Positions 35,501-43,485 of a stretch of 64,000 nt of DNA are shown piece by piece. The position numbers and the translations under genes are program-made. This DNA comes from Myxocyprinus asiaticus (lineage: Eukaryota > Chordata > Actinopteri > Cypriniformes > Catostomidae): contig NC_059393.1 of NCBI RefSeq assembly GCF_019703515.2, positions 16,364,501 through 16,428,500 of the forward strand, written 5' to 3'. How positions within the stretch are numbered: position 1 is the first letter of the stretch; the number at the start of each line of letters is the position of its first letter. The notes beneath the pieces are model-generated. The model did not search any database and was not told the origin of the DNA. It saw nothing but the letters and a program-made list of their open reading frames with translations.

Positions 35501-38500
35501 TTGAATTATTCATCCTTTAGCACCCTTTAACCAGCTGCTTCCTTTCGCTCTTATTAATGGAGCTGTCAGATTTTTCATTTATCGACTTCTAAATAGCTCT
35601 CCATCTCTCTTTTTCTCTGGCTGGCTGCCTGTTGTAAGTTCTCTGGCAGTCTCCGTGTTTGTCAGCCCATCTCCCACAGGAGGAGGCAAAATACGAGGCA
35701 CACTATAAGTCTTCAAGCTAGTTTTAGAGACAGTTATAGAAACTAGCCTCTGTAGTTTGCAATGAACATCCATATATTTTTTAAAAAGGACATATTCTGC
35801 ACTTCACAGAATGTTAGCCATTTTCCACCCTCTCTTTGACCCTTACAATTTAACAGGACGGTTTAGCTGCTCTACCTTTAAGACTTTTGTACATAAATGA
35901 GCTTTACTACAATTGGCTGAGCTCTTTTCTTTTGTGAAATAAGTAAGGGGATGTTCACACCGACTGTGATTTGCGTAAGCCCATTTAGTTTTTCAATTGT
36001 TTTTCTATGTAAACATGCGCTAGATAGGCGTTTTTAGCACATCAAATCAACATATACTGTATAAATAGACTAAATGGTTTCTCCATTTTAAATGGTTTTA
36101 AACTAAATTCCGTTTGCCATATTCATGTTCATAATGTTTAAAATATAATTATATTAATAATAACTGCCAATAAGAATAAACACAGACGAACAAGGATATG
36201 TATGCACATACAGGTGCATCTCAATAAATTAGAATGTCGTGGAAAAGTTCATTTATTTCAGTAATTCAACTCAAATTGTGAAACTCGTGTATTAAATAAA
36301 TTCAATGCACACAGACTGCAGTAGTTTAAGTCTTTGGTTCTTTTAATTGTGATGATTTTGGCTCACATTTAACAAAAACCCACCAATTCACTATCTCAAC
36401 AAATTAGAATACATCATAAGACCAATAAAAAAAACATTTTTAGTGAATTGTTGGCCTTCTGGAAAGTATGTTCATTTACTGTATATGTACTCAATACTTG
36501 GTAGGGGCTCCTTTTGCTTTAATTACTGCCTCAATTCGGCGTGGCATGGAGGTGATCAGTTTGTGGCACTGCTGAGGTGGTATGGAAGCCCAGGTTTCTT
36601 TGACAGTGGCCTTCAGCTCATCTGCATTTTTTGGTCTCTTGTTTCTCATTTTCCTCTTGACAATACCCCATAGATTCTCTATGGGGTTCAGGTCTGGTGA
36701 GTTTGCTGGCCAGTCAAGCACACCAACACCATGGTCATTTAACCAACTTTTGGTGCTTTTGGCAGTGTGGGCAGGTGCCAAATCCTGCTGGAAAATGAAA
36801 TCAGCATCTTTAAAAAGCTGGTCAGCAGAAGGAAGCATGAAGTGCTCCAAAATTACTTGGTAAACGGGTGCAGTGACTTTGGTTTTCAAAAAACACAATG
36901 GACCAACACCAGCAGATGACATTGCACCCCAAATCATCACAGACTGTGGAAACTTAACACTGGACTTCAAGCAACTTGGGCTATGAGCTTCTCCACCCTT
37001 CCTCCAGACTCTAGGACCTTGGTTTCCAAATGAAATACAAAACTTGCTCTCATCTGAAAAGAGGACTTTGGACCACTGGGCAACAGTCCAGTTCTTCTTC
37101 TCCTTAGCCCAGGTAAGACGCCTCTGACGTTGTCTGTGGTTCAGGAGTGGCTTAACAAGAGGAATACAACAACTGTAGCCAAATTCCTTGACACGTCTGT
37201 GTGTGGTGGCTCTTGATGCCTTGACCCCATCCTCAGTCCATTCCTTGTGAAGTTCACCCAAATTCTTGAATCGATTTTGCTTGACAATCATAAGGCTGCG
37301 GTTCTCTCGGTTGGTTGAGCATCTTTTTCTTTCACACTTTTTCCTTCCACTCAACTTTCTGTTAACATGCTTGGATACAGCACTCTGTGAACAGCCAGCT
37401 TCTTTGGCAATGAATGTTTGTGGCTTACCCTCCTTGTGAAGGGTGTCAATGATTGTCTTCTGGACAACTGTCAGATCAGCAGTCTTCCCCATGATTGTGT
37501 AGCCTAGTGAACCAAACTGAGAGACCATTCTGAAGGCTCAGGAAACCTTTGCAGATGTTTTGAGTTGATTAGCTGATTGGCATGTCACCATATTCTAATT
37601 TGTTGAGATGGTGAATTGGTGGGTTTTTGTTAAATGTGAGCCAAAATCATCACAATTAAAAGAACCAAAGACTTAAACTACTTCAGTCTGTGTGCATTGA
37701 ATTTATTTAATACACGAGTTTCACAATTTGAGTTGAATTACTGAAATAAATGAACTTTTCCACGACATTCTAATTTATTGAGATGCACCTGTAGTGCCCT
37801 CACGTGACCAGATAGCAATTCTAAAGGTAAACATTGCATGTTACCTAATATCTGAAACATCCGGTAAATGATCATTTCCACTGTGTACAGTCTTCAGTTA
37901 ATAATGTCACCTCAGTAAATAAGTGAAGAATGAAATCACTTGATATTGAGATGTGTTTATGGCAAAATAATAATAAATAATCAAGAATCTATTTTAATTT
38001 CATCTGCATAATCTTAAAAATATCTGTATATTTTTGGCTTGCTGTAGTTTAACATAATGTTTTTAATCAAGTAATGTCTTTTCAAAAAGGTAAGAACTAT
38101 AGAGCGTGAAATAAAAGATTATATGGAAATCCTCCCAGCGGTGCATTATGGGCAATATACCGTCGGCGAGTGTACATCGGCTGTACACATGAAATCAGAG
38201 TGCATTGTGGGTAAGAATGAGTGAACATATGTAGGGAACGAGGTGTAGAAAACACTCAAAATGACCAACACCCACAATAGTGCACTATAAATGGATAGGG
38301 GGCGATTTCGGACACAGCTATGGTGCATAAATGTTGCATGTGACTAACTAGACTTTCGCAATAAGAGGTTATTATAAAGACACGACTGTCATCTAGCCAC
38401 TGTATTTCTATTTGATCCTTCCTGTACTAGGGATGGGCGGATCGATCTTAAAGTGTCGATACTTCCGATACTGTTGTTGTGTCAAAAATATCGATTCTAA

Positions 38501-40144
38501 CATTTTTTTTTTAGCTAGGGATATATCAGTTGGTTACCATGAACAATAATCATAAGCTTCAAAGTGAAATAAAAATGATTAGGCTATATTAGCAAATACT
38601 TGTGCAGGATGGGAACTATTTCTTCTTCCACTCATCTTAACATGCATCTTAACAAGGTTTGTTCAAACAAGAGGGAGCAGTGCTTTGTAGAGATGATAGA
38701 AAATCAGAGAAACTGCTTCTGGAGTAAATTCACGCTACAATAACAACATATCTAAAGGTGACGTTTCGTATGAGTTTGTGGGTAATTGTTGTTCATAAAT
38801 AATGAAATAAAATAGTTAACCATGGTTTTACTTAAGTAATATTGTAGTAAGAGTACACAAATGTAAAAAAAATAATAATAATTCAATATAATAGAAGTAT
38901 CGGTATTGGTATCAGTGATATTGGACTTGAAATTATTGGTATCGGCCCATCCCTATCCTGTACTTTTGTCTTCCTCTCTTGGGGTCTTTGCACATTTCCT
39001 CTGGCTGCCTTTGTGTCTCAATCCCGTTGTGGCGCTCTCTGCTGTCCTGGTTATGTATGAGTAGCCTCCAGAGGACAGGAGCTGGGTGTATTCTCCCCTG
39101 CACTACACCTCAGGGTCAAAGACTCTGCCAGAGGACGAAGGCGAGAGTGAAACAGTAAGTGTAAATTGTGTTTTGGCCGTCTTGTTTGTTGTAAAGAGAA
39201 ATTTCCAGAATGCCATCACACTCATCTCTGCAGTCTTTGTATAACTTTTGTCTTTGGTGTTATTATTGTACTAATGACCACATGCATGACAACATTGTAT
39301 TGTGTACGTGTCTTTGTGTGCATTATGTATGCTTTTAATGCACCATTGTTGAATCTGTTTAGTTGACACAACTTCAAAGAAGTTCCAGATTTGTTCATCG
39401 CATTACGCTGTTTCTAAGACCCCATGAAATTTCTTTACAAGCAGTTTCCTCTACTGTTGATGATTCCTAATGAAACAGGAACCTTGGGTGGAACATTTCC
39501 TACTTGTCAATTTAAAAAAAAAAAAGCCAATTGGCTTTAGTTTACGTCACAGCCATGAACCATGATTTGCTACTTGCTATTGCTAGTCTGTTGCAGGTGG
39601 TATTAGAGGGAGGGACATTTTATTCTAGAGAGCATTTGATTGGACAAATATTTGGGTACGCCTTTCAGTGCAAGATGAGTCATCAATATTTTTAACATGT
39701 CTTTCCGAAAGAAAAAGACTGGAGATTTTAAATGCGTACATCTGCTAAAAGATTATTTGGTCAACATTTTATGAATACACTAGCATATAGAGGGCCTTAA
39801 AACAAACAGACGTATTAAAAGCCAAAAAACTAAAATTTTGATTTGATGTTTAAACAGTGCTGCAACAAAGTATTTCTTCACACAAGAGCATTTCTGAGAT
39901 GAAAACCTAAAAAATATCTTGAGATATACACATTTATATGTGGGAACAGTGGTCTAAGTCTTAAATTTTACCACTGGACCATTGCATTTTTGAAAAATGT
40001 AATGCATTACTACCTTGGGTCTATTAAGTTTTCGGTAATTCAACAGTCCATCAATTACGCCTTACTTTAAGCATGCATATTGGAACTTAAACCTCAGTAT
40101 CACAAACATTTCCAACACTTAATTTGTGTCCATTCCAACAGTAA
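8464..40144 (+). CDS. pip5k1c: Phosphatidylinositol-4-phosphate 5-kinase type-1 gamma
   Basis: The enzyme phosphorylates PI4P to PI(4,5)P2 at membranes, focal adhesions and synapses. Coding exons: 8464-8554, 24208-24239, 24404-24493, 24700-24830, 24922-25039, 25160-25312, 28345-28644, 28718-28923, 30399-30482, 30585-30633, 31954-32038, 32218-32379, 33498-33639, 33729-33758, 34300-34404, 34908-35064, 39065-39154, and stop codon 40142-40144. The total is 2028 nt (675 residues) with every phase consistent. Visible motifs: ATP-binding Lys186 in [33 protein letters not shown] (Asp314), [10 protein letters not shown] (Asp396), and an activation-loop-like segment ending FKDLDFMQD. The C-terminus carries the gamma-specific talin motif WVYSPLHY (652-659). 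Length and motif order match mammalian PIP5K1C. Intron 1 is 15.6 kb and full of transposons. Confidence 0.95.
11430..11560. repeat. Two-unit tandem duplication
   Basis: Two adjacent copies share GCTGAAATC, ACACCTGAATATCACCAC (second copy TCACCTG) and TGTGATAAATTGCAAATC, with the second copy about 70 bp after the first. Identity is high but not complete. Confidence 0.75.
11985..12460. repeat. Short direct repeats, possibly inside an LTR-like element
   Basis: GGAATCTGTAAGCAGATCTC occurs twice (near 11970 and 12026). Motifs of the type GGACAACCGGGTAGGA and GAGAAACCAC recur several times between 12300 and 12450, and ACTGGAGCTTTAATATAGGA occurs twice (near 12243 and 12403). An AATAAA at 12187 is followed by T-rich DNA, as in an LTR R region. 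No gag/pol coding sequence is visible, so the retroelement assignment is only a guess. Confidence 0.5.
14637..15350. mobile_element. MITE with long terminal inverted repeats
   Basis: The left end GGCCCCGTTTTCCACCTGG and the right end (reverse complement GGCCCTGTTTCCAACTGG) continue as matching inverted repeats for about 70 bp, including GGTGATTCGATCACATGTGG on both sides. There is no transposase in the 0.7-kb element. It lies in pip5k1c intron 1. Confidence 0.75.
15690..16103 (-). mobile_element. tRNA-derived SINE, - copy (nested)
   Basis: Read on the - strand it begins GGGGTCTGGGTAGCTCAGCG (A box), then GCGAGTTCGAATCC (B box), and ends with the shared AATTGGGAGAAAAAAGGGG tail. It lies inside the hAT-like element at 15604-18041, so it probably inserted later. 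A clean target duplication was not identified. Confidence 0.85.
16422..17501. mobile_element. hAT-like element nested in the larger hAT element
   Basis: Ends are TAGGGTTGCTCCGATACC and GGTATACCGTGCGACCCTA (inverted). Flanks are GTGTCTGA (16414-16421) and GTCTCTGA (17502-17509), 7 of 8 matching, consistent with an old 8-bp target duplication. The interior holds (ATA)n and no transposase. Confidence 0.65.
18042..20189 (+). other. pip5k1c: pip5k1c intron 1, middle: no gene seen
   Basis: Short open frames near 18640-18950 have no recognisable domain or splice context. A GGTTAGGGT-like imperfect run lies near 18965-19100, flanked by inverted CCAGGA/TCCTGG motifs, suggesting another old repeat. 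No supported coding feature. Confidence 0.45.
20190..20442. repeat. Dispersed relative of the 72-bp minisatellite
   Basis: CAATCAGTGGGCATTTTTCA near 20207 and inverted units such as TTGAGATTCCCTGCTTTCAT and CAATGGATAGTTGAAAAATG match the minisatellite unit at 6621-6980. The closing segment (GATTGGGAAAAACCCATTAT, TTCTGCAGAGAC) is the same as at 7019-7052. The repeat is therefore a dispersed element whose core is tandemly expanded only at the other copy. Confidence 0.7.
20761..21273. mobile_element. MITE with GGGGCCGGTTGCAT termini
   Basis: It starts CAGGGGCCGGTTGCATAAAC and ends with the inverse TATGCAACCGGCCCCTG. A second internal copy of the terminal motif (GCCGGTTGCATAAAACAAGC) is at about 20842. 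It is 513 bp with no coding capacity, in pip5k1c intron 1. Confidence 0.8.
22706..23972. mobile_element. Non-autonomous DNA element, TTAAAGGAATGTTCC family
   Basis: Left end TTAAAGGAATGTTCCCGG and right end reverse complement TTAAAGGAGTATTCCTAG are paired. Inside, ATTGACAGCATTT and AAATGCTGTCAATTT are inverted, and the segment on fibre AGTGAATGGG/TTCACTTCCATT is mirrored. Fragments of the same family occur near 31680-31815, 56630-56765 and 57530-57715. No transposase is seen. Confidence 0.75.
26716..27438. mobile_element. Palindromic MITE, copy 3
   Basis: It begins TAAAGGGATAGTTCACCC and ends GGGTTAACTATCATTTTA. It contains the family blocks CCATCCCAGATGTGTATGAC and its inverse CATACACATCTGGGATGG, plus the self-complementary core. 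It lies in pip5k1c intron 6. Confidence 0.8.
27780..28196 (-). mobile_element. tRNA-derived SINE, second - copy
   Basis: On the - strand it starts GGGGCCTGGGTAGCTCAGCG, followed by the B box CAAGTTCAAATCC. It shares its body with the copies at 7605 and 15690 and ends in AATTGGGGGAAAAAGGGG, with an A-rich tail facing 27760. It is about 150 bp from the pip5k1c exon at 28345. Confidence 0.85.
29345..29953. mobile_element. Palindromic MITE, copy 4 (left-truncated)
   Basis: It begins within the family (TTCTCATCATTTACTCACAC), so the outer left terminus is missing, and it ends normally with GGGTGAACTATCCCTTTAAA. The internal mirror symmetry is retained. It lies in pip5k1c intron 8 (28924-30398). 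Confidence 0.75.
32507..33186. repeat. Large (ATCC)n/(ATCT)n tetranucleotide array
   Basis: About 680 bp of imperfect ATCC, ATCT and GTCC tetramers, grading from ATCT-rich ends to an ATCC-rich centre, in the pip5k1c intron 32380-33497. Open frames of 239-273 codons here consist only of Ser/Ile/His/Pro repeats and are artefacts. Confidence 0.95.
33835..34075. mobile_element. Short MITE, AAAGGGATAGTTTACCC family
   Basis: It opens AAAGGGATAGTTTACCC and closes with GTTTTTGGGTCAACTATCCT, an inverted pair. It is about 240 bp, between pip5k1c exons at 33729 and 34300. It is distinct from the longer palindromic family, although the termini are similar. Confidence 0.65.
36211..37791 (-). mobile_element. 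Complete Tc1-like transposon
   Basis: A 1581-bp element flanked by TA (36209-36210 and 37792-37793). The inverted repeats are about 205 bp and nearly identical; by eye I count two mismatches before they diverge near 36410 and 37590. Each repeat contains the motif TCAATAAATTAGAAT at its outer end and TCAACAAATTAGAAT at its inner end, the IR/DR arrangement known in some Tc1-like elements. One uninterrupted transposase frame is carried on the - strand. Confidence 0.95.
36491..37528 (-). CDS. Tc1-like transposase, uninterrupted
   Basis: A cut-and-paste DNA transposase of the Tc1/mariner superfamily. It has 345 codons from the first ATG; the ATG at codon 13 ([12 protein letters not shown]) is the more usual start for the family, giving 333 residues. 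An N-terminal paired-like helix-turn-helix lies at about 13-130, with a basic segment [11 protein letters not shown] that may act as a nuclear signal. The catalytic triad is DD34E: Asp in LFSDESKF, Asp in [11 protein letters not shown], and Glu 35 residues later in [12 protein letters not shown]. No stop or frameshift is visible. It ends KAKGAPTKY. The frame lies inside pip5k1c, opposite in strand, and is not part of that gene. Confidence 0.95.
   Translation of the reverse strand: MVSQFGSLGYTIMGKTADLTVVQKTIIDTLHKEGKPQTFIAKEAGCSQSAVSKHVNRKLSGRKKCERKRCSTNRENRSLMIVKQNRFKNLGELHKEWTEDGVKASRATTHRRVKEFGYSCCIPLVKPLLNHRQRQRRLTWAKEKKNWTVAQWSKVLFSDESKFCISFGNQGPRVWRKGGEAHSPSCLKSSVKFPQSVMIWGAMSSAGVGPLCFLKTKVTAPVYQVILEHFMLPSADQLFKDADFIFQQDLAPAHTAKSTKSWLNDHGVGVLDWPANSPDLNPIENLWGIVKRKMRNKRPKNADELKATVKETWASIPPQQCHKLITSMPRRIEAVIKAKGAPTKY
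38428..38955. mobile_element. hAT-like MITE with perfect 8-bp target duplication
   Basis: Termini TAGGGATGGGCGGATCGAT and ATCGGCCCATCCCTA are inverted, and TCCTGTAC is exactly duplicated at 38420-38427 and 38956-38963. It is 528 bp and has no transposase. It inserted about 100 bp upstream of the pip5k1c talin-motif exon. The termini resemble those of the element at 46188-47181. Confidence 0.85.
39065..39154 (+). CDS. pip5k1c: pip5k1c cassette-type exon with talin-binding motif
   Basis: A 90-nt, phase 0-0 exon encoding 30 residues with WVYSPLHY, the PIP5K1C gamma-long segment known to bind talin and AP-2, ending EGESET. The next exon starts with TAA, so including the exon gives ...GESET-stop and skipping it gives ...TDICF-stop. 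This mirrors the mammalian long and short gamma isoforms. Skipping is inferred and not shown by the sequence. Confidence 0.9.
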
Positions 40145-41915
40145 TCAGACCTTGCCAGAGATCGGCAGCTATGAGGTTTGGACTCTTCAGAGGCATCTCA
40201 TTATGGAAGCTCTACTGGCTGTTTCACACCATGTTTGAGCTGACGACTGCTCCCTTTGGATTTATTACTGTCCTCCGTATCAACTTGAGCTCGATCAGTT
40301 TTATTGTCTTTTCACCCATTCCACAAACAAAACCAAGAGAGTAATACCAATGTCCAGACATACTTATAATAATGCAAATAATAAATTAATTTTCTAATTT
40401 ACATACTGTGAACGTGTTCTCCAGTTCAAGCTTGGGTGACTCATGACTTAGAGGCTGTTCACACCAAACGTGTTTGTGGTCTTCGATCGTTGCACCATTT
40501 TTCAGCATCTTGTGCAGCATCACCCCATTTTTTGATGCCGCTTTAAGTTAAAAAGAACAAACTTTTAACAAATCCATCTTGGAACACTGCGTTCTGATCT
40601 ATTTGTTGCTCTGCATCTAGCTTTTTTAGCACAAGAATGCGGTCGGTCTGAACGGCACCTTAAGTGCTCCGTTGAACTACTCTGATTTATAATGCACTTC
40701 AGAACTTTCCTTACCAGGCAGCATTGTTCCTTTTATTAACATTTTCCACACAATAATTTGCTCTGTGAATTTCCACAGCGATTCCTCGCATTATTGCAAA
40801 TGACCCAACAGTTCACTTGAATATCTTTCCTTTCTGTTAGTCTTTTAAAGCAGATTTAATTTAGTTTTTAATTATTTTGATTCATCAGAAGCCTTTCAGA
40901 CTACAGTAACAGCAATAGTGTTACTTTTAATTTTAAGTTTGCACTTTCATAAATTGGAGTTTAATGATAGGTGTGTGAAATTTGGCAACAACCAAAGTCC
41001 CTTAGCTAAAATGTATTGGATTTTCATTTAGAGATAAGAACTGATATTTGATTAATGTTTTGTACAAATATAGTTTGCAGAGAGGGCTGTTACAGTCTTA
41101 AGAGAAGTTAAATTTCTAGATGGGACTTAACTTGTGTGGGAGGCCAAATATGTAAATGTCTTATATCACAATCATTTCACTATCAGAAATGTTCATAAAT
41201 AAGTGTTTCAAAGTGCAAGTTAAAATAAGTGTAAATCCATATGTATAGACTTGTGTATGCATTTGAGTGGGTTTGTTTTGAGTAAACGTGTATAATTTTA
41301 CGATGGAAGTGTGCCACACTGATCCTTATAATGTGCCGTGGCCAGTTGCTATTGAATCTTAAATTAAGGGACTACAGCAGCAATACATTTGTAAAGTGTA
41401 GCACACATATTTTGGTTGCCTTAAATTTTTGCCAACATAAATCCTGTTGTAATTAAAATATTCAGATTTTTTTCTGGTTCACCAATGACAGTGTCCTAGA
41501 TAATTTGTATATATCTATAAATACATATAAATATATATTTTAAATCTTTTATTTTGCACAAGTGGTTTGGGAAAGGAAAACCCAAGCATTCTTCCAGAGT
41601 CAAGGACATGCAACATATCTTGTGTTAAGTCTAGGCTGTTTCTTTGTATCACGTGTAAATCTTACAGTTTGGATTTTAAATAGATCTATACAGTCTTAAG
41701 ACATACAACTGTATTAATCACTCTACCAAGAGTTGAGCCATTTGTGTGTGGTCAAAAAGATGTGTGCCCCACAATAGCAAAAGGAGCATGATATAATGTG
41801 AAAATGTCCATTTACATTGATGTACAGCATATCAATCTTTGCAAAAAGAACACAGAAGGACTGATACGTGTATATTTGTTCAAACCCCTATAATAAATAT
41901 AAACAACTCTTGTCT
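40142..41915 (+). other. pip5k1c: pip5k1c terminal exon: stop codon plus 3'UTR
   Basis: The acceptor ATTCCAACAG ends at 40141 and the exon opens with TAA. A long AT-rich 3'UTR follows. The most convincing polyadenylation signal is AATAAA at 41892-41897, followed by a T-rich tract. An open frame at 40126-40344 overlaps the junction in another frame and was not called. Confidence 0.75.
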
Positions 41916-43250
41916 CAGTTTTTTTATTTTGTTAATTTCAGTCAGATTATCCTGACAAATGTTGATTGCGAAAAAGCTAAACTGTGACTAACAAAAAAAA
42001 CTGACAGAACTGGAAATACTGAAAAAGAAAAAAGTAATTGCTCCAAATCAAACACTAAACGTAACCATTCATTTGTCTGATACAGTTAGTTTTAAATGTA
42101 AAAAGTTTTAAACATGCCTTAAAATAAGAACAGAACAAGATAAAACAAACAAAAAGTTAAAGCTATCAAAACTTGAGCAATTGAATCAACTGCTTCACAA
42201 AATGATTTGCCATTTCAAAGGGCTTGAAACACAGCATGCCAATGATTTCTGCTGGTTATAGACATGTAAATGTAATGGGAAGACCTTAAAAATAGCTACA
42301 ATGACAAAGCGTTGTAAATTTATCTACTGCCATATATTTTTCTGCCAATATTTCATGTCAAACCGCAAATTTCCCCGAAATTGTATGACATAACGAAGCA
42401 TTGTTTGCCGAAATCACGAGACTTAGCCAGTTTGACATGCACTCTGAACCACTGGTTCAAAACAAAAAGATTTATAAAGGTGTTTTGAATGCGCCCACTG
42501 CCAACACAACATGGGAATTACGCTGACTAGGCTATATCCTAGTGTGGTCATGGCCACCACATACAAAAGCTGTAAACTGTTAAACACTTATGGGATTCAA
42601 CCAATTCTGACATCTGCTGCAATATTCATACTTCCACCACTGTAGTTAAATTTTTTTGCTTAGAAATTACAAACATTTTCTAGCAAACGTGAACACTTGT
42701 TGATTGGTTGCAATTACTTTTATATTTGAAATGTACATAATTTACTAAGGAATTTTAATTGCTCCAAGAGGGTTGTGGGCCAAAATAAATGGCATTTAGT
42801 GCCCATTTTAACATTTCAGTGGAAAACTATTTCCAGCGACAGGCCAGTTCTGTTAAAATGAATGGGAGAAAAGAGCCAATCACCATTTAGATACAGACAT
42901 CTGTTAACTCGAGAACGCACATGCGCATCAGCTATACAAGCCAGGAAATTTTTTTTAGCATAATTTCATTCTTACCCCATTCATGTAGATAGCAGCACTT
43001 GTATGCCACTTGCTGACATAGAAACTAGCTACCTGGGGCGGTCCATATATGAGTGGACCGACTACTTTGCTATGTTAAGAAGTTGATCAAGCCTTAAACT
43101 ACAGTTTAGTGACCAATTGCCAATTCCAACCCAGCTGTCTTTAATCAACAGCTTATATCAGCATTTATTTTCTCTATTAGTGGTCAAATCAGTATACGGT
43201 AGTGTATAAATTAACTTTAAATTGACTCCACAAACATGACGAAAGGAACA
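41916..43250. other. Intergenic gap between convergent pip5k1c and hnrnpm
   Basis: AT-rich DNA with no supported coding frame, no clear repeat termini and no RNA gene. It is the tail-to-tail junction of the two flanking genes. Confidence 0.5.
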
Positions 43251-43272
43251 ACGCTGTGGGTTCTCGTTGAGA

Positions 43273-43278
43273 TTTATT
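43273..43278 (-). terminator. hnrnpm: Candidate hnrnpm polyadenylation signal
   Basis: AATAAA on the - strand about 210 nt after the stop codon (43486). It would give a short 3'UTR ending near 43255. Other AATAAA copies lie further on, so the end is provisional. Confidence 0.5.
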
Positions 43279-43485
43279 AACAAACCTTTAACAAAGGCAA
43301 TCTGTTGAAAAGCATTACAGTAAAAAGTGGGAGGGATTTGGGACAAATTAATTTGGTCTCTAAAAGTCATAAGCAAAAACTAAAAAGTGCACAATCCTGC
43401 ACCTATACAAATACGTAACTGATAAATAAACTGAACAGTATAGTGAGGGTGATAAAGGGAATGACATCTGGAAGGCAAAAGATGA

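Larger units (their letters stand above)
35065..39064 (+). other. pip5k1c: pip5k1c intron before the talin-motif exon
   Basis: A 4.0-kb intron (donor GTAAGT at 35065, acceptor TGAGTAG ending 39064) that hosts a complete Tc1 element and a hAT-like MITE. The rest shows no exon that I can support. Confidence 0.65.
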
